DNA from: Bacillota bacterium
Lineage (GTDB): Bacteria > Bacillota > Thermincolia > Thermincolales > UBA2595
DNA: 56,765 bases
Assembly: GCA_021847735.1 (NCBI GenBank)
Contig: JAJZQD010000006.1
Span: forward strand, 1 to 56,765
Reading direction: 5' to 3'
Made by a program: the position numbers and the translations under genes. The notes beneath the pieces were generated by a model, which was not told the DNA's origin, searched no databases, and saw nothing but the letters and a program-made list of their open reading frames with translations. This document shows, piece after piece, positions 8,568 through 17,761 of the stretch (its first letter is position 1; each line of letters begins with the position of its first letter).

Positions 8568-8650
8568 TAATATAACGATGTAGTTTTGCAGGCAAAGATG
8601 CCAACCGTTAAAGGGTGAGTTATACCCTTTTAGGTAGGCATCTTTTTTTG
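8568..8650 (+). promoter_or_regulatory. ANTAR-type antitermination leader D, between glnK3 and amt3
   Basis: Loop one is AACGAT (8574-8579) on a weak TAT/GTA stem. Loop two is AAAGAT on a GGC/GCC stem (8591-8602). It overlaps the 5' arm of a strong terminator, AGATGCC...GGCATCT followed by TTTTTTT (8596-8650), with an inner AAAGGGT/ACCCTTT stem. Both loops fit A1/G4. Antitermination here would extend the glnK3 transcript into amt3. Confidence 0.75.
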
Positions 8651-8792
8651 TTTTTACTTCTTTAGTAATTTAGTCAAAGGAAGGGGAGACGCCGCCCATG
8701 ATATTTCGCGACGGATAAAAGCCGTGATTCAATTAAAGTGTAGTTAAAATGTAAAAATGTTTCCCCCTCAAGGGGGAGGGAGGGTTAAATCG

Positions 8793-10109
8793 ATGGAGAT
8801 TAGTATTACTCAATTGGCCCAGGGTATAAATACGGTCTGGGTGTTACTGTGTGCGGCCCTTGTATTTTTTATGGAGGGCGGCTTTGCGGCCTTGGAGGCA
8901 GGCTTCATCAGGAGTAAAAACTCACTGAATATTATCATGAAGGTGTTTGCCGACTGTACCATCGGAATGCTCGGTTATTGGGCAATTGGTTTTGGAATAA
9001 TGTACGGGTTAGACAAAGCGGGGCTCTTTGGAACCAGCGGGGCTTTTTTGACGGGCGGGTTCGGACATCTCCACCTGCAAATTCCCATTTACGCCTATTG
9101 GATTTTTCAGGCCGCTTTTGCTATCGCGGTAGCTACTATTGTATCAGGTGCGGTGGCAGAAAGAATGAAATTTGGCCCTTATATGGTGTTCAGCCTTCTG
9201 GCCACAGCAGTTATTTACCCTGTTGCGGGGCACTGGGTTTGGAATCCCTCCGGTTGGTTGGCCCAAATGGGTATGATTGATTTTGCCGGTTCAGCTGCCG
9301 TACACTCGGTTGGCGGGTGGGCTTCTCTGGCGGCAGTACTGGTGCTGGGTCCCAGAAAAGGCAAATATAATAAAGACGGTAGTTTAAATGTACTGCCGGC
9401 CCACAACCTCCCACTGGCTGCATTAGGGGCCTTTATGCTCTGGTTTGGCTGGTTTGGGTTTAACCCGGGCAGTTCGCTGTCAGGACTGGACCTCAATATT
9501 GCCCGGATAGCCGTCACCACTAATTTAGCCGCTGCTGCCGGCGGTACAGTCAGCGCCCTTTATACTATGTGGAAATACGGTAAACCGGATGCCAGTATGA
9601 TAATTAACGGTTCCCTGGCCGGCCTCGTGGCTATTACCGCCGGAACGGCATATGTCACTCCAGCCAGTGCGGTAGTAATAGGTGGTATTGCCGGTGTTCT
9701 GGTGGTGCTGGCCGTACAGTTTTTCGACCTGATTAAGGCAGATGACCCGGTCGGCGCCATTGCCGTCCACGGAGTGTGCGGCACTTTTGGTGCGTTAGCG
9801 GTGGGGATATTTGCCGAAAAAGGCGGTTTAATTTACAGTGGCAGCTTTAAACTACTGGGAATTCAGGCCCTTGGTGTAACGGCTGTTTCGGTATGGGCTT
9901 TTGGTGCTACCGCAGCGGTGTTTTATATACTTAAGAAAACCGTGGGGATTAGAGTCACCCAGGAAGATGAATTAGACGGGATGGATTTGTGCGAACACGG
10001 AATCGCGGCATACACCGGTATCGAGGCGTCTCATGTCCGTCCATTCAGCCAATTATCAGAAGGGTTAGCGAAACTGTCTGTTGAAAATGAAAAAGCCCGG
10101 ATCGGTTAG
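8793..10109 (+). CDS. amt: Ammonium channel of the Amt family (third copy)
   Basis: The 438-residue Amt protein is read from ATG 8793, which follows a GGGGGAGGGAGGG site; an upstream in-frame ATG has none. It lacks the signal peptide of the other two copies and begins with a short extracytoplasmic segment before helix one (VWVLLCAALVFFM). Both pore histidines are present (GHWVWN and VHGVCGTFG). It sits downstream of glnK3 behind its own terminator leader. The C-terminal tail (DELDGMDLCEHG) resembles that of the other copies and is the region that contacts PII. Confidence 0.95.
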   Translation: MEISITQLAQGINTVWVLLCAALVFFMEGGFAALEAGFIRSKNSLNIIMKVFADCTIGMLGYWAIGFGIMYGLDKAGLFGTSGAFLTGGFGHLHLQIPIYAYWIFQAAFAIAVATIVSGAVAERMKFGPYMVFSLLATAVIYPVAGHWVWNPSGWLAQMGMIDFAGSAAVHSVGGWASLAAVLVLGPRKGKYNKDGSLNVLPAHNLPLAALGAFMLWFGWFGFNPGSSLSGLDLNIARIAVTTNLAAAAGGTVSALYTMWKYGKPDASMIINGSLAGLVAITAGTAYVTPASAVVIGGIAGVLVVLAVQFFDLIKADDPVGAIAVHGVCGTFGALAVGIFAEKGGLIYSGSFKLLGIQALGVTAVSVWAFGATAAVFYILKKTVGIRVTQEDELDGMDLCEHGIAAYTGIEASHVRPFSQLSEGLAKLSVENEKARIG

Positions 10110-10143
10110 TTACAAAAAAATGTCTAAAGGAACAAATTTGTTG

Positions 10144-10171
10144 TTGCAATTGGGTAGGTTTTTGCTATAAT
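10144..10171 (+). promoter_or_regulatory. Promoter of the ANTAR regulator gene
   Basis: TTGCAA (10144-10149) and TATAAT (10166-10171) are 16 bp apart, followed by TATTTACAT. The promoter ahead of glnA2 has the same -35, the same spacing and the same GCTATAATTATTT block. Confidence 0.7.
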
Positions 10172-10195
10172 TATTTACATAGAACTATATATCAG

Positions 10196-10280
10196 GTGAT
10201 ACAACGAAGTGTCACAACTAAGGCGAGGAAGCCCTCCGGATTTATTGAGCATTGCTCTTGAATTCGAGGGCTTTTTGTAT
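10196..10280 (+). promoter_or_regulatory. ANTAR-type antitermination leader E, ahead of the ANTAR gene
   Basis: Hairpin one is GTGATAC-AACGAA-GTGTCAC (10196-10215), a 7 bp stem with A1/G4 in the loop. Hairpin two is GGC-GAGGAA-GCC (10222-10233), with G4 but G at position 1. It overlaps the terminator AAGCCCTC...GAGGGCTT followed by TTTGTATTTTTC (10229-10280). The regulator would thus promote its own expression. Confidence 0.75.
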
Positions 10281-10305
10281 TTTTCAGGGAAGGGGGGCCA
10301 GAGCC

Positions 10306-10887
10306 ATGGGAGAAATCAGGGTAGTTATAGCTGACTCGGATGTGCAAACGCGAAGGAGCCTGAAAGCAATATTGAGCAAGGCCGGCCATGTAATTGTCGG
10401 AGAAGCCGATGATGGTTTGGCGGCCCTGAAACTGGTACGAACCAGGCAGCCGGACCTTGTCATTCTGGATGCCAAGATGGCCGTTATGGATGGCGCGGAG
10501 TTCGCCTACATAATTGAAGATGATGGGCTTGCGCCGGTAATTTTGATGGTACCCGGTGACCAGTTCGGGACTTATGAACCAAACGACGAAAAACAGTCTT
10601 TCGCTTATGTCATTAAGCCCGTTACGGAAAACTGCCTTCTTCCTATAGTCGATGTGGTGATAAAGAACTATAAACGAATCAGGAACCTTGAGCAGGAAGT
10701 CGCCAAACTAAGGGAAACTATAGAAACCCGAAAACTTGTCGAAAAAGCGAAGGGAATTCTCATGGACACCTACAAGCTTCCTGAGGCGGAAGCCTTTAAA
10801 CGGATCCAGAAACAGAGCATGAACAAGCGTGTTTCCATGAAATCTGTAGCCAAGGCCATCATTTTGTCCTATGAAATAAACCTGTAA
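10306..10887 (+). CDS. ANTAR-domain response regulator (RNA-binding antiterminator)
   Basis: The 193-residue protein has a receiver domain with the acidic pocket D10/D12, phosphoacceptor D55 (VILDAKM) and K104 (VIKP). A coiled-coil linker follows, then a C-terminal ANTAR domain (about 135-190) containing KLVEKAKGILMD and the SVAKAII helix. ANTAR proteins such as EutV and NasR bind paired hexaloop hairpins and prevent intrinsic termination. ATG 10306 follows GGGAAGGGGGG. No histidine kinase is next to it, so the input signal is not visible here. Seven leaders with matching hairpins occur in the window, including its own. Confidence 0.92.
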   Translation: MGEIRVVIADSDVQTRRSLKAILSKAGHVIVGEADDGLAALKLVRTRQPDLVILDAKMAVMDGAEFAYIIEDDGLAPVILMVPGDQFGTYEPNDEKQSFAYVIKPVTENCLLPIVDVVIKNYKRIRNLEQEVAKLRETIETRKLVEKAKGILMDTYKLPEAEAFKRIQKQSMNKRVSMKSVAKAIILSYEINL

Positions 10888-10910
10888 GCATCAAACCGAA
10901 TACTTTAATG

Positions 10911-10990
10911 GGATACAATGGCGTACCCGATGAGAGGCAATGGCGCCCCGAAATTAAGGTATTACCTTTTCTTTGGGGTGTTTAATTATT
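10911..10990 (+). promoter_or_regulatory. ANTAR-type antitermination leader F, ahead of glnA1
   Basis: Hairpin one is GGATAC-AATGGC-GTACCC (10911-10928), with one mismatch in the stem. Hairpin two is GGC-AATGGC-GCC (10936-10947). Both loops are identical and fit A1/G4. The 3' arm of hairpin two lies in a terminator stem (CCCCGAAA...TTTGGGG, 10946-10979) with a weak T-tract. No clear promoter lies in the short gap after the ANTAR gene, so glnA1 may be reached by read-through from it. Confidence 0.75.
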
Positions 10991-11088
10991 ATATTTAAAG
11001 GTTAAGAAGGGAAGTGGTATTTCACGGGGGCAGTAACTTACGGTAAAAACTATAATTGGTTTAAACTTATATGAAAGGTGTGTGTTTA

Positions 11089-12411
11089 ATGGACAAGAAA
11101 CAAGTGCTTGAAAAAGCAAAAGAAAGTAATGTTAAATTTGTGCGTTTACAGTTTACTGACATCTATGGTGTGCTTAAGAACGTTGCTATCACAGTCGAAC
11201 AGTTGGATAAAGCCCTTGACGGTGAATTGATGTTTGACGGTTCTTCTATCGAAGGCTTTACCCGGATTGAGGAATCAGATATGTACTTGAGGCCCGACCC
11301 GGATACCTTCCTGGTGTTCCCATGGAGACCCAAAGACGGCGCAGTTGCCAGACTAATCTGTGATGTTTACAAACCGGACGGCTCCCCCTTCGAAGGAGAC
11401 CCCAGGGTTATTTTAAAGAAGACTTTAAAAGAAGCGGCTGACATGGGATACACCATGTTTGTCGGACCGGAGGCCGAATTCTTCCTGTTCCTGGTAGACG
11501 AACAAGGTCGTCCTACCACTATTACCCATGATACAGCAGGTTACTTTGACATGACACCGGTAGACCTTGGCGAAAATGCCCGCCGTGACATGGTCCTCAA
11601 CCTAGAGCAAATGGGCTTTGAAATCGAGGCTTCCCATCATGAAGTTGCTGAAGGCCAGCATGAAATTGACTTTAAATATTCCGATGCCCTTGATGTAGCT
11701 GATAAAGTAATGACCTTTAAGCTTGTTGTCCGTACTATTGCCCAGCGCCACGGCCTCCACGCCACCTTCATGCCGAAGCCGATCTTTGGCATTAACGGCT
11801 CCGGTATGCATATGAACCAGTCCCTTTTCAAGAACGGCCAGAACGCCTTCTTCGACCCCAACGGTCCCAAGCAATTAAGTGAAGATGCTTATTATTACAT
11901 CGGTGGTTTGTTGAAGCATGCCCGGTCTTTTGCGGCTATTACTAACCCGACCGTTAACTCTTACAAGAGATTAGTGCCTGGTTATGAGGCTCCGGTTTAC
12001 CTGGCCTGGTCAGCCGCCAACAGAAGCGCCCTGGTCAGGATTCCTGCCAAGCGGGGTGCCAGCACTCGTGTAGAACTTCGCAACCCGGATCCTGCCTGCA
12101 ACCCGTATCTCGCCATTGCAGTGGCGCTGGCTGCCGGTCTTGACGGTATCAAGAACAAGATTAAGCCGCCTGTTGATACCACTGCCAATATTTATCACAT
12201 GGATGCCGCCCAAAGGGCCGCCGCTGGAATTCCCAACCTGCCGGCCAGCCTCCTGGAAGCAATCAGTGAAATGAAAGAAAACGAAGTCGTTAAGAAAACC
12301 CTCGGTGAGCATATATTCAACAAGTTTATCGAAGGCAAAATGCAGGAATGGGATGAGTACAGAACCAAAGTGTCTGAGTGGGAAATCAAGAAGTACCTCA
12401 CTACCTATTAA
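11089..12411 (+). CDS. glnA: Glutamine synthetase type I (first copy)
   Basis: The 440-residue protein is a full GlnA. It has the N-terminal [11 protein letters not shown] strand, [19 protein letters not shown], the [10 protein letters not shown] metal and substrate region, [10 protein letters not shown], and [12 protein letters not shown] near the C-terminal third. The length matches the GSI-alpha type of Firmicutes, which lacks the adenylylation loop. It makes glutamine from glutamate, ATP and ammonia. ATG 11089 has AAGGTG upstream. A closely similar copy lies at 20916, and both sit behind ANTAR-type leaders. A terminator follows. Confidence 0.96.
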   Translation: MDKKQVLEKAKESNVKFVRLQFTDIYGVLKNVAITVEQLDKALDGELMFDGSSIEGFTRIEESDMYLRPDPDTFLVFPWRPKDGAVARLICDVYKPDGSPFEGDPRVILKKTLKEAADMGYTMFVGPEAEFFLFLVDEQGRPTTITHDTAGYFDMTPVDLGENARRDMVLNLEQMGFEIEASHHEVAEGQHEIDFKYSDALDVADKVMTFKLVVRTIAQRHGLHATFMPKPIFGINGSGMHMNQSLFKNGQNAFFDPNGPKQLSEDAYYYIGGLLKHARSFAAITNPTVNSYKRLVPGYEAPVYLAWSAANRSALVRIPAKRGASTRVELRNPDPACNPYLAIAVALAAGLDGIKNKIKPPVDTTANIYHMDAAQRAAAGIPNLPASLLEAISEMKENEVVKKTLGEHIFNKFIEGKMQEWDEYRTKVSEWEIKKYLTTY

Positions 12412-12485
12412 TCCCTGCCGGAAATCATAAATTCATTGTTGATGCTGGAACCCCAGTTTCAGTATCTTCCTCCCATATTTTTCTG

Positions 12486-12524
12486 AAAGCGGAGTGGTTG
12501 CTGCCACTCCGCTTTCACTTTCGA
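12486..12524 (+). terminator. Terminator after glnA1
   Basis: AAAGCGGAGTGG pairs with CCACTCCGCTTT, followed by a modest CACTTTC tail. Confidence 0.7.
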
Positions 12525-12636
12525 GCAAAAATTTTCCTATTGACGGGAAAGTTTGCTAGTTTTATAATTGTACATAGATGGCAAATATGCATTAAATGCA
12601 AGATTACATAACATGCAACAAAATGGGGGTGTTGAT

Positions 12637-13272
12637 TTGGCGGAAGTTACGATGCGGGAGAGGAAGAAGGAGGCCACAAAATCCAACATATTAAAAACGA
12701 CTATTGACCTGATAAACGAATACGGTTTTTCCGGTACAACCATGCAGCTTATAGCCGAAAAAGCGGATGTGGCTCTGAGGACCCTTTACAACTATTTTCC
12801 CTCCAAAGAGTCTATTGTTGCTACATATATGCGAGATGTGGTAGATCAGGAAAGGGAAGAAAACTGGGCTCTGCTTCTTGAATTAGATACGACTTACGAA
12901 CGTTTAATTTTATTTTGCCGGAAGACATCGGAATGGTCGACGGTCAATCCGATTTTGACAGAAATTTATGCGGCTGACCCGCGCAACTACTATTACGCCA
13001 ACAGGGACGATGTTCCCCGGAGCGGCATTGATGAGGTAGTCGCAAAAATAATGGAAATGGGCCAGCGCATGGGGGATGTCACCGGGTCAGTGCCTGTTGA
13101 GGTCCTTGTCAGACAGTTTATGGGGGTTTTCTATTTAAGCCTGCTTACCTGGTTGGGTGACCCCACCCAGGACCTTTTCGATATTTTCAAAAACGGCATT
13201 GATATTTTATGCAGAGGCATAAACGCAAACATCGCTGAACCGGAAGCCGTTTTTTTGGGCATGTTTTGTTAG
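12637..13272 (+). CDS. TetR-family transcriptional regulator
   Basis: The roughly 211-residue protein has a classic TetR N-terminal helix-turn-helix: RERKKEATKSNILKTTIDLI, then FSGTTMQLIAEKADVALRTLYNYFPSKE. A variable helical ligand domain follows. TTG 12637, with GGGGGTG 5 bp upstream, is my choice; ATG 12652 (GGAAG upstream) is equally possible. It ends 50 bp before the RND pump start, so it is probably the local repressor of that pump. Its ligand is unknown. Confidence 0.85.
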   Translation: MAEVTMRERKKEATKSNILKTTIDLINEYGFSGTTMQLIAEKADVALRTLYNYFPSKESIVATYMRDVVDQEREENWALLLELDTTYERLILFCRKTSEWSTVNPILTEIYAADPRNYYYANRDDVPRSGIDEVVAKIMEMGQRMGDVTGSVPVEVLVRQFMGVFYLSLLTWLGDPTQDLFDIFKNGIDILCRGINANIAEPEAVFLGMFC

Positions 13273-13322
13273 AATGAAAAGAAGCACCGATTTTATGGTC
13301 TTTGGCTGGGGAGGGGCATTTG

Positions 13323-16300
13323 ATGAAGGTAACAGAACTAGCCATTAAACGTCCTGCTGCGATGTCGATGGTTATCATGTTTTTTATTGTTTTGGGATTA
13401 TTTGGGTATACCAAAATTGGTTCCGACCTTTTTCCCAAGACCAACACACCTATTATTACTATTGTTACCCAATACCCGGGCGCGGGGCCGGACGAAATGG
13501 AAAACCAGGTGGTTGACGAAATGGAGGAAGCCGTTTCTTCTCTAAGCGGCCTTAAAGATACCCGGTCTTGGATGTATGAGGGTTTGGCCTTTACCGTTCT
13601 TGAGTTCAGTATGAGCACTAACGCTGACATGGCTGCCATGGACACACAGAAGGCCGTAGACAAGGTAATGATGAAATTGCCTAAAGATATAGAAAAACCG
13701 GTCGTCCAAAAGATAGACATGAATGCGGAGCCTATCCTGACCATCGCGATTTCAGGACAGCGGCCCCTCAGTGAGATATACGATATTGCCAAAGACACAA
13801 TCAAAGCACGCCTGGATACCATCCCCGGTGTAGCGGGCATCAATATAGTAGGCGGTATAAAACGCCAGGTCAGGGTAGAAATAGATAGGGCTAAAATGGA
13901 GTCTTACGGTTTATCGGCCAACCAGATAATTCAGTTATTAAAGGCTGAGAACCTAAACATTCCAAGCGGAAACATCAAAAGTGACCGGATCCAGTATGAT
14001 GTAAGGCTTGTAGGTAAATTTAAGACCCTGTCGGACATAGAGGAACTGCCTGTCCCCCTGCCTACAGGGGCCACTGTTCCATTGCGGCAGTTGGCCAAAG
14101 TCGAGGATACTTTTGCCGAAGTAGACCAGTTCAGCCGCCTTAATAAGCAGGATGCCGTAAGCCTGGTTATTCAGAAACAGAGTGATGCCAGCATCGTCGA
14201 CACCGTAAAAGGGGTGCGCCAGGAACTGGATAATGTTCAGCGGGTTCTGCCCAAGGACATTAAGGTTGTTGTTTCAGATGATGGTTCGACATTTGTCAAA
14301 AACTCTTTGACCGATACTCAGCGCACCCTGGTTGAGGGCATATTCATGACAGGTCTGGTACTGCTGTTTTTCTTACGTGAATGGCGCTCTTTGTTCATAG
14401 TTATGCTGGCCATTCCAACGTCAATAATTGCCACCTTTATGATGATGTATTTCTTTGGGTACACCTTTAATATGCTTTCCTTGATGGGTCTTTCCCTCTG
14501 TGTCGGTATCCTGGTGGACGACTCCATAGTTGTACTGGAAAATATTCACCGGCACATGAAGATGGGCAAAAACCCGATTCGGGCTGCTATTGACGGCCGG
14601 CAGGAAATCGGCATGGCCGCAGTGGCTATAACCTTGTCTGACGTAGTGGTTTTTGGTCCAATGGCCTTCATGCAGGGAATAGTTGGTCAGTTCTTTCGCC
14701 AATTCGGGCTTACTGTGGTTGCTGCCACCCTGTTCTCGCTTTTTATCTCTTTCACACTGACCCCCATGATGGCGGCCAGGTTTTACAAGAATACCCCCGG
14801 TGAAGCACAACATGACAGGCCAAAGAACAGGTATTGGGAGTGGATTGGCGGAAAAACAGGCAGTATCGGCGACCTAATAGTTGTAGTTTATAAACAAGTC
14901 CTGGTCTGGGCATTGAACCATAGAATTAAGATATTGGCTGTCATATTGGGGGGGGTTGTGGCTGCTTTGTCACTAATCCCGGCCATTGGGTTTGAATTCA
15001 TGACCCAACCTGACCAGGGGAAATTTAAAGTTAAAATTGAAATGCCTCCCGGTTCGACCTTGAATGTTACAGACAAAGTGGTTCGGAACCTGGAAAACCG
15101 AATTCAGGGAATACCTGAAGTATCTCACATCGTGGCCATTGTAGGCAGCCAGTCGGGAAACCTGTACGCCGTTAATTCACCGGACTTGGCCAAGATTGAT
15201 GTTGTTCTAAAACCGAAAAACGAGCGGGATAAAACTGTCTGGGATGTGGCTGACATTGTCCGTCAATGGGTGAAGGATTACCCGGGGGTAAAGCTGAAAA
15301 TTCTGGAGGCCCAGATGGCCGGTCTGAATAATTTTGAAGCCCCTGTGATGATAGAAGTCCGCGGTAATGATATGAATACTTTGATTGACCTGGCGAAGAA
15401 AATCAGCAAAATAGTCAGGAACACCCCTGGTACCACCGATATAGATATGTCCTGGAAAGAGGACGCCAAACCGGAGTACCAGGTTGTGGTAGACAGGGTT
15501 AAAGCCTCCGGGTTGGGTCTGACGGCCGGTGAAATAGCCCAGGCTTTAAGAGCTGCAATGGCCGGTGGCGAGGCATCCAAAATTAAAATCAACAATAAAG
15601 ACATCGATATTTGGGTCCAGTTAAGTGACGTAAACAGAAGGAGTCTCGAAGATATAGGAAATATTACGGTATCCAACCGTTTCGGCCAGACCTTCCTAAT
15701 CAAACAGGTTGCTGTAATCGTTCCGGCGAAAGGCCCGACGGAAATCAGGCACAAAAACCGGGAGCGCATGATTTCGGTTGTGGCCAACTATAAAGATGTG
15801 TCCCTCTCCGCCCTTATCAAGTCTTTTGATGCCGGGATTGCCGGACTGAATATACCCAACGGGTACGAGACCGGTTATGACGGCTTAATCAAACAAATGA
15901 ATGAGTCCAATGCTGACCTGGGTAAGGTGTTGGTGCTGTCTCTGATTCTGGTTTACATGATTCTTGTTATTCTCTATGAATCGTTCCTGACTCCCTTCAT
16001 CAGAATGCTTTCCCTCCCGGTAGGAATTATCGGTGCTATGGTAGCCCTCTTTGTCACCGGAAATACCTTAAATGTCATATCAATCATCGGCATAATTATG
16101 CTTGACGGTTTGGCTGCCAAGAACGGGACCCTGCTTATTGACTATACCAATACCCTGATGAGTAAGGGGATGAGCCTGCGGGACGCTTTGCTGGAAGCGG
16201 GGACTAAGAGGCTGCGCCCGATATTTATGACCTCAACTACGATGATTTTCGGAATGCTTCCGACAGCTCTGGCCTTAGCGGACGGTGCAGAAATAAGAAA

Positions 16301-16466
16301 AGGTATGGGTATTGTTCTGGTAGGGGGTTTGTTAACATCCACGTTACTCACCCCCATCTTGATCCCTGTAGCCTACACCCTTCTTGACGACTTGAGGCAG
16401 TGGTTGAACAGGAGATTAAAGGGCAAAAAGAGCAGTGGCCGATTGCCGGTGGCCGGTGACCAGTGA
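13323..16466 (+). CDS. RND-family multidrug efflux pump, HAE1/AcrB type
   Basis: The 1047-residue protein has AcrB-type architecture: a first transmembrane helix near the N-terminus (MVIMFFIVLGLFGYTKIG), two large extracytoplasmic loops, and two blocks of helices with the GLSLCVGILVDDSIVVLENI motif in the first. The second half repeats the first. It uses the proton gradient to expel lipophilic compounds. ATG 13323 follows GGGGAGGGG. No membrane-fusion protein or outer-membrane channel gene is adjacent, as in the Bacillus SwrC arrangement. TetR is directly upstream. Confidence 0.92.
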   Translation: MKVTELAIKRPAAMSMVIMFFIVLGLFGYTKIGSDLFPKTNTPIITIVTQYPGAGPDEMENQVVDEMEEAVSSLSGLKDTRSWMYEGLAFTVLEFSMSTNADMAAMDTQKAVDKVMMKLPKDIEKPVVQKIDMNAEPILTIAISGQRPLSEIYDIAKDTIKARLDTIPGVAGINIVGGIKRQVRVEIDRAKMESYGLSANQIIQLLKAENLNIPSGNIKSDRIQYDVRLVGKFKTLSDIEELPVPLPTGATVPLRQLAKVEDTFAEVDQFSRLNKQDAVSLVIQKQSDASIVDTVKGVRQELDNVQRVLPKDIKVVVSDDGSTFVKNSLTDTQRTLVEGIFMTGLVLLFFLREWRSLFIVMLAIPTSIIATFMMMYFFGYTFNMLSLMGLSLCVGILVDDSIVVLENIHRHMKMGKNPIRAAIDGRQEIGMAAVAITLSDVVVFGPMAFMQGIVGQFFRQFGLTVVAATLFSLFISFTLTPMMAARFYKNTPGEAQHDRPKNRYWEWIGGKTGSIGDLIVVVYKQVLVWALNHRIKILAVILGGVVAALSLIPAIGFEFMTQPDQGKFKVKIEMPPGSTLNVTDKVVRNLENRIQGIPEVSHIVAIVGSQSGNLYAVNSPDLAKIDVVLKPKNERDKTVWDVADIVRQWVKDYPGVKLKILEAQMAGLNNFEAPVMIEVRGNDMNTLIDLAKKISKIVRNTPGTTDIDMSWKEDAKPEYQVVVDRVKASGLGLTAGEIAQALRAAMAGGEASKIKINNKDIDIWVQLSDVNRRSLEDIGNITVSNRFGQTFLIKQVAVIVPAKGPTEIRHKNRERMISVVANYKDVSLSALIKSFDAGIAGLNIPNGYETGYDGLIKQMNESNADLGKVLVLSLILVYMILVILYESFLTPFIRMLSLPVGIIGAMVALFVTGNTLNVISIIGIIMLDGLAAKNGTLLIDYTNTLMSKGMSLRDALLEAGTKRLRPIFMTSTTMIFGMLPTALALADGAEIRKGMGIVLVGGLLTSTLLTPILIPVAYTLLDDLRQWLNRRLKGKKSSGRLPVAGDQ

Positions 16467-16512
16467 TGAGTGATGAGTGATGAGTGTGACCAGTGACCAG
16501 TGACGAGTTGCC
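16456..16512 (+). repeat. Short tandem repeats at the end of the RND pump gene
   Basis: The pump stop codon runs into repeated TGATGAG units (about 16464-16484) and then repeats of GTGACCA. They look like a simple-sequence expansion. No gene boundary or mobile element is associated. Confidence 0.6.
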
Positions 16513-16643
16513 AGTAGAAAAGGGGGCACTGTTGTCGAAAAACGTCAGAAACTTCTATTCGGATATCTACATTTTTTGCGGGAATTCCAAGGGGATTTTT
16601 GTTAGAATATCCATGGTTCGAAAATTTTTTGCCGGGGTTATAT

Positions 16644-17315
16644 ATGGAACAAACAAGAAAGAATCCCCTTATGGAAATAGATTTACCCTGTCTTATGTGG
16701 TGTTTCTGCCTTCCGGTTTTCACTTTTGTTATTGCTATTGTATTAGCCGTTGTTTTTGCCGACACCCGGATAGGCGGCAGCCTTACCAACGAAAGCTTAA
16801 GGCGGTTTTTGGATTACTATGACAGGCACCAGGTGACTGAATTTATTGTAATTCTACTTAACAATTACATTGCTGTATTATTGCTGGTATACTTTACCCC
16901 GATAGCCCTGGGTTTAAAGGACGGCTGGGGCAAATGGCGGAACAAAAAAGCGGGTATATCAGTATTTGAAAAAATCTTGTTATATTTGTTCCCCGGGCTC
17001 TTTTTAATGCGCCAGGCCATTAATATAGCTATAATTATCAAAGACCTGTCAGGCATTATTAACAAAAACATAGTTATTACTCTGGCGGGTATCATTCTGC
17101 CCCACGGACTCCCGGAGCTTTTAGCCTTTAGCCTGGCCGGCGCCATTGGCATGGGAGTTACCCGGAAACTGCTGTTTACCCCTGTTTCCGGAAGGCTTGT
17201 GGGCGGTAAAGCCCTGGGGATATTGCTGATTTTTATTGCGTCTTGCGCATTCCTGGAAGTCTATCTGACCCCAAGGGTTTTTGCCGCAATCATGGTTGCG
17301 ACAGGAGTCAGTTAG
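16644..17315 (+). CDS. SpoIIM/DUF95-like integral membrane protein
   Basis: The 223-residue protein has about five to six hydrophobic helices. The segment ILPHGLPELLAFSLAGAIGM matches the PHG(x)xEL...AGA signature of the SpoIIM/DUF95 family. SpoIIM acts in engulfment together with SpoIID and SpoIIP, but many family members are not sporulation genes, and no spoII neighbours are present. ATG 16644 is chosen because the upstream part of the frame is not hydrophobic and lacks a ribosome site. A terminator follows directly. Confidence 0.65.
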   Translation: MEQTRKNPLMEIDLPCLMWCFCLPVFTFVIAIVLAVVFADTRIGGSLTNESLRRFLDYYDRHQVTEFIVILLNNYIAVLLLVYFTPIALGLKDGWGKWRNKKAGISVFEKILLYLFPGLFLMRQAINIAIIIKDLSGIINKNIVITLAGIILPHGLPELLAFSLAGAIGMGVTRKLLFTPVSGRLVGGKALGILLIFIASCAFLEVYLTPRVFAAIMVATGVS

Positions 17316-17324
17316 AATACGCAA

Positions 17325-17356
17325 CAAAAAAATCCCGGTCAAACGGGATTTTTATT
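17325..17356 (+). terminator. Terminator after the SpoIIM-like gene
   Basis: AATCCCG pairs with CGGGATT and is flanked by A and T runs (CAAAAAAATCCCG...CGGGATTTTTATT). Confidence 0.8.
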
Positions 17357-17367
17357 ATGCCCGCAGG

Positions 17368-17610
17368 ATGGCTGGGCACGAGGGGACCGACGGACTAACG
17401 GAACTACAAAGGGACATCTATAATTATATAAAAGATTCCGGCCCGGTAACCCGCGAACAGATTGGCAGGAGATTCAACCTACCTCAATGGCAGTTGGAGA
17501 AGAACTTTGCCACCTTGCGGCACTGTGAGCTCGTACGCGGGTACAGGGAAAACGGGGAGGTATATATTACCCTCTGGGAAAAAGGCGACCCCGGTGAACT
17601 CGAGATGTGA
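17368..17610 (+). CDS. Small winged-helix protein
   Basis: The 80-residue protein reads as one winged helix-turn-helix. ELQRDIYNYIKDSGPVTREQIGRRF forms the first helices, LPQWQLEKNFATLRHCELV the recognition region, and YRENGEVYITLW the wing. ATG 17368 follows a CCGCAGG site just after a terminator. It may be a small DNA-binding regulator. The stop is 5 bp before the large palindromic element at 17616. No target can be named. Confidence 0.6.
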   Translation: MAGHEGTDGLTELQRDIYNYIKDSGPVTREQIGRRFNLPQWQLEKNFATLRHCELVRGYRENGEVYITLWEKGDPGELEM

Positions 17611-17615
17611 AAAAG

Positions 17616-17737
17616 GAAGGTGCAGGTATATTCCTCCGAGCGAGCAACAACGCCGTTCGGCCAATCACTCCTGGTGGAGTGATTGGCCGACGACGTCAGA
17701 CTCGCTCTGCGGAACACACCTGCACCTTCTTTTTTTT
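17616..17737 (+). repeat. Nested palindromic intergenic element, copy 1
   Basis: The outer stem is GAAGGTGCAGGT (17616-17627) with ACCTGCACCTTC (17718-17729), followed by eight T. Inside lie ATTCCTCCGAGCGAGCAACAA and GACGTCAGACTCGCTCTGCGGAA, which pair in part (TTCC/GGAA, TCCG/CGGA, AGCGAG/CTCGCT). A long inner hairpin (TCGGCCAATCACTCC and its complement) caps the structure. Copies 2 (28401) and 3 (56671) keep the single-stranded blocks but change the paired arms in a complementary way. The end can work as a terminator. Confidence 0.75.
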
Positions 17738-17761
17738 GGAAGACGGGAAAGATAACGGTTT

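Noticed and set aside
17616-17737. Integron attC site or IS end for the nested palindrome
   Set aside because: No integrase-type core sites, no transposase nearby and no target duplication were visible; covarying stems fit a selected structure better.
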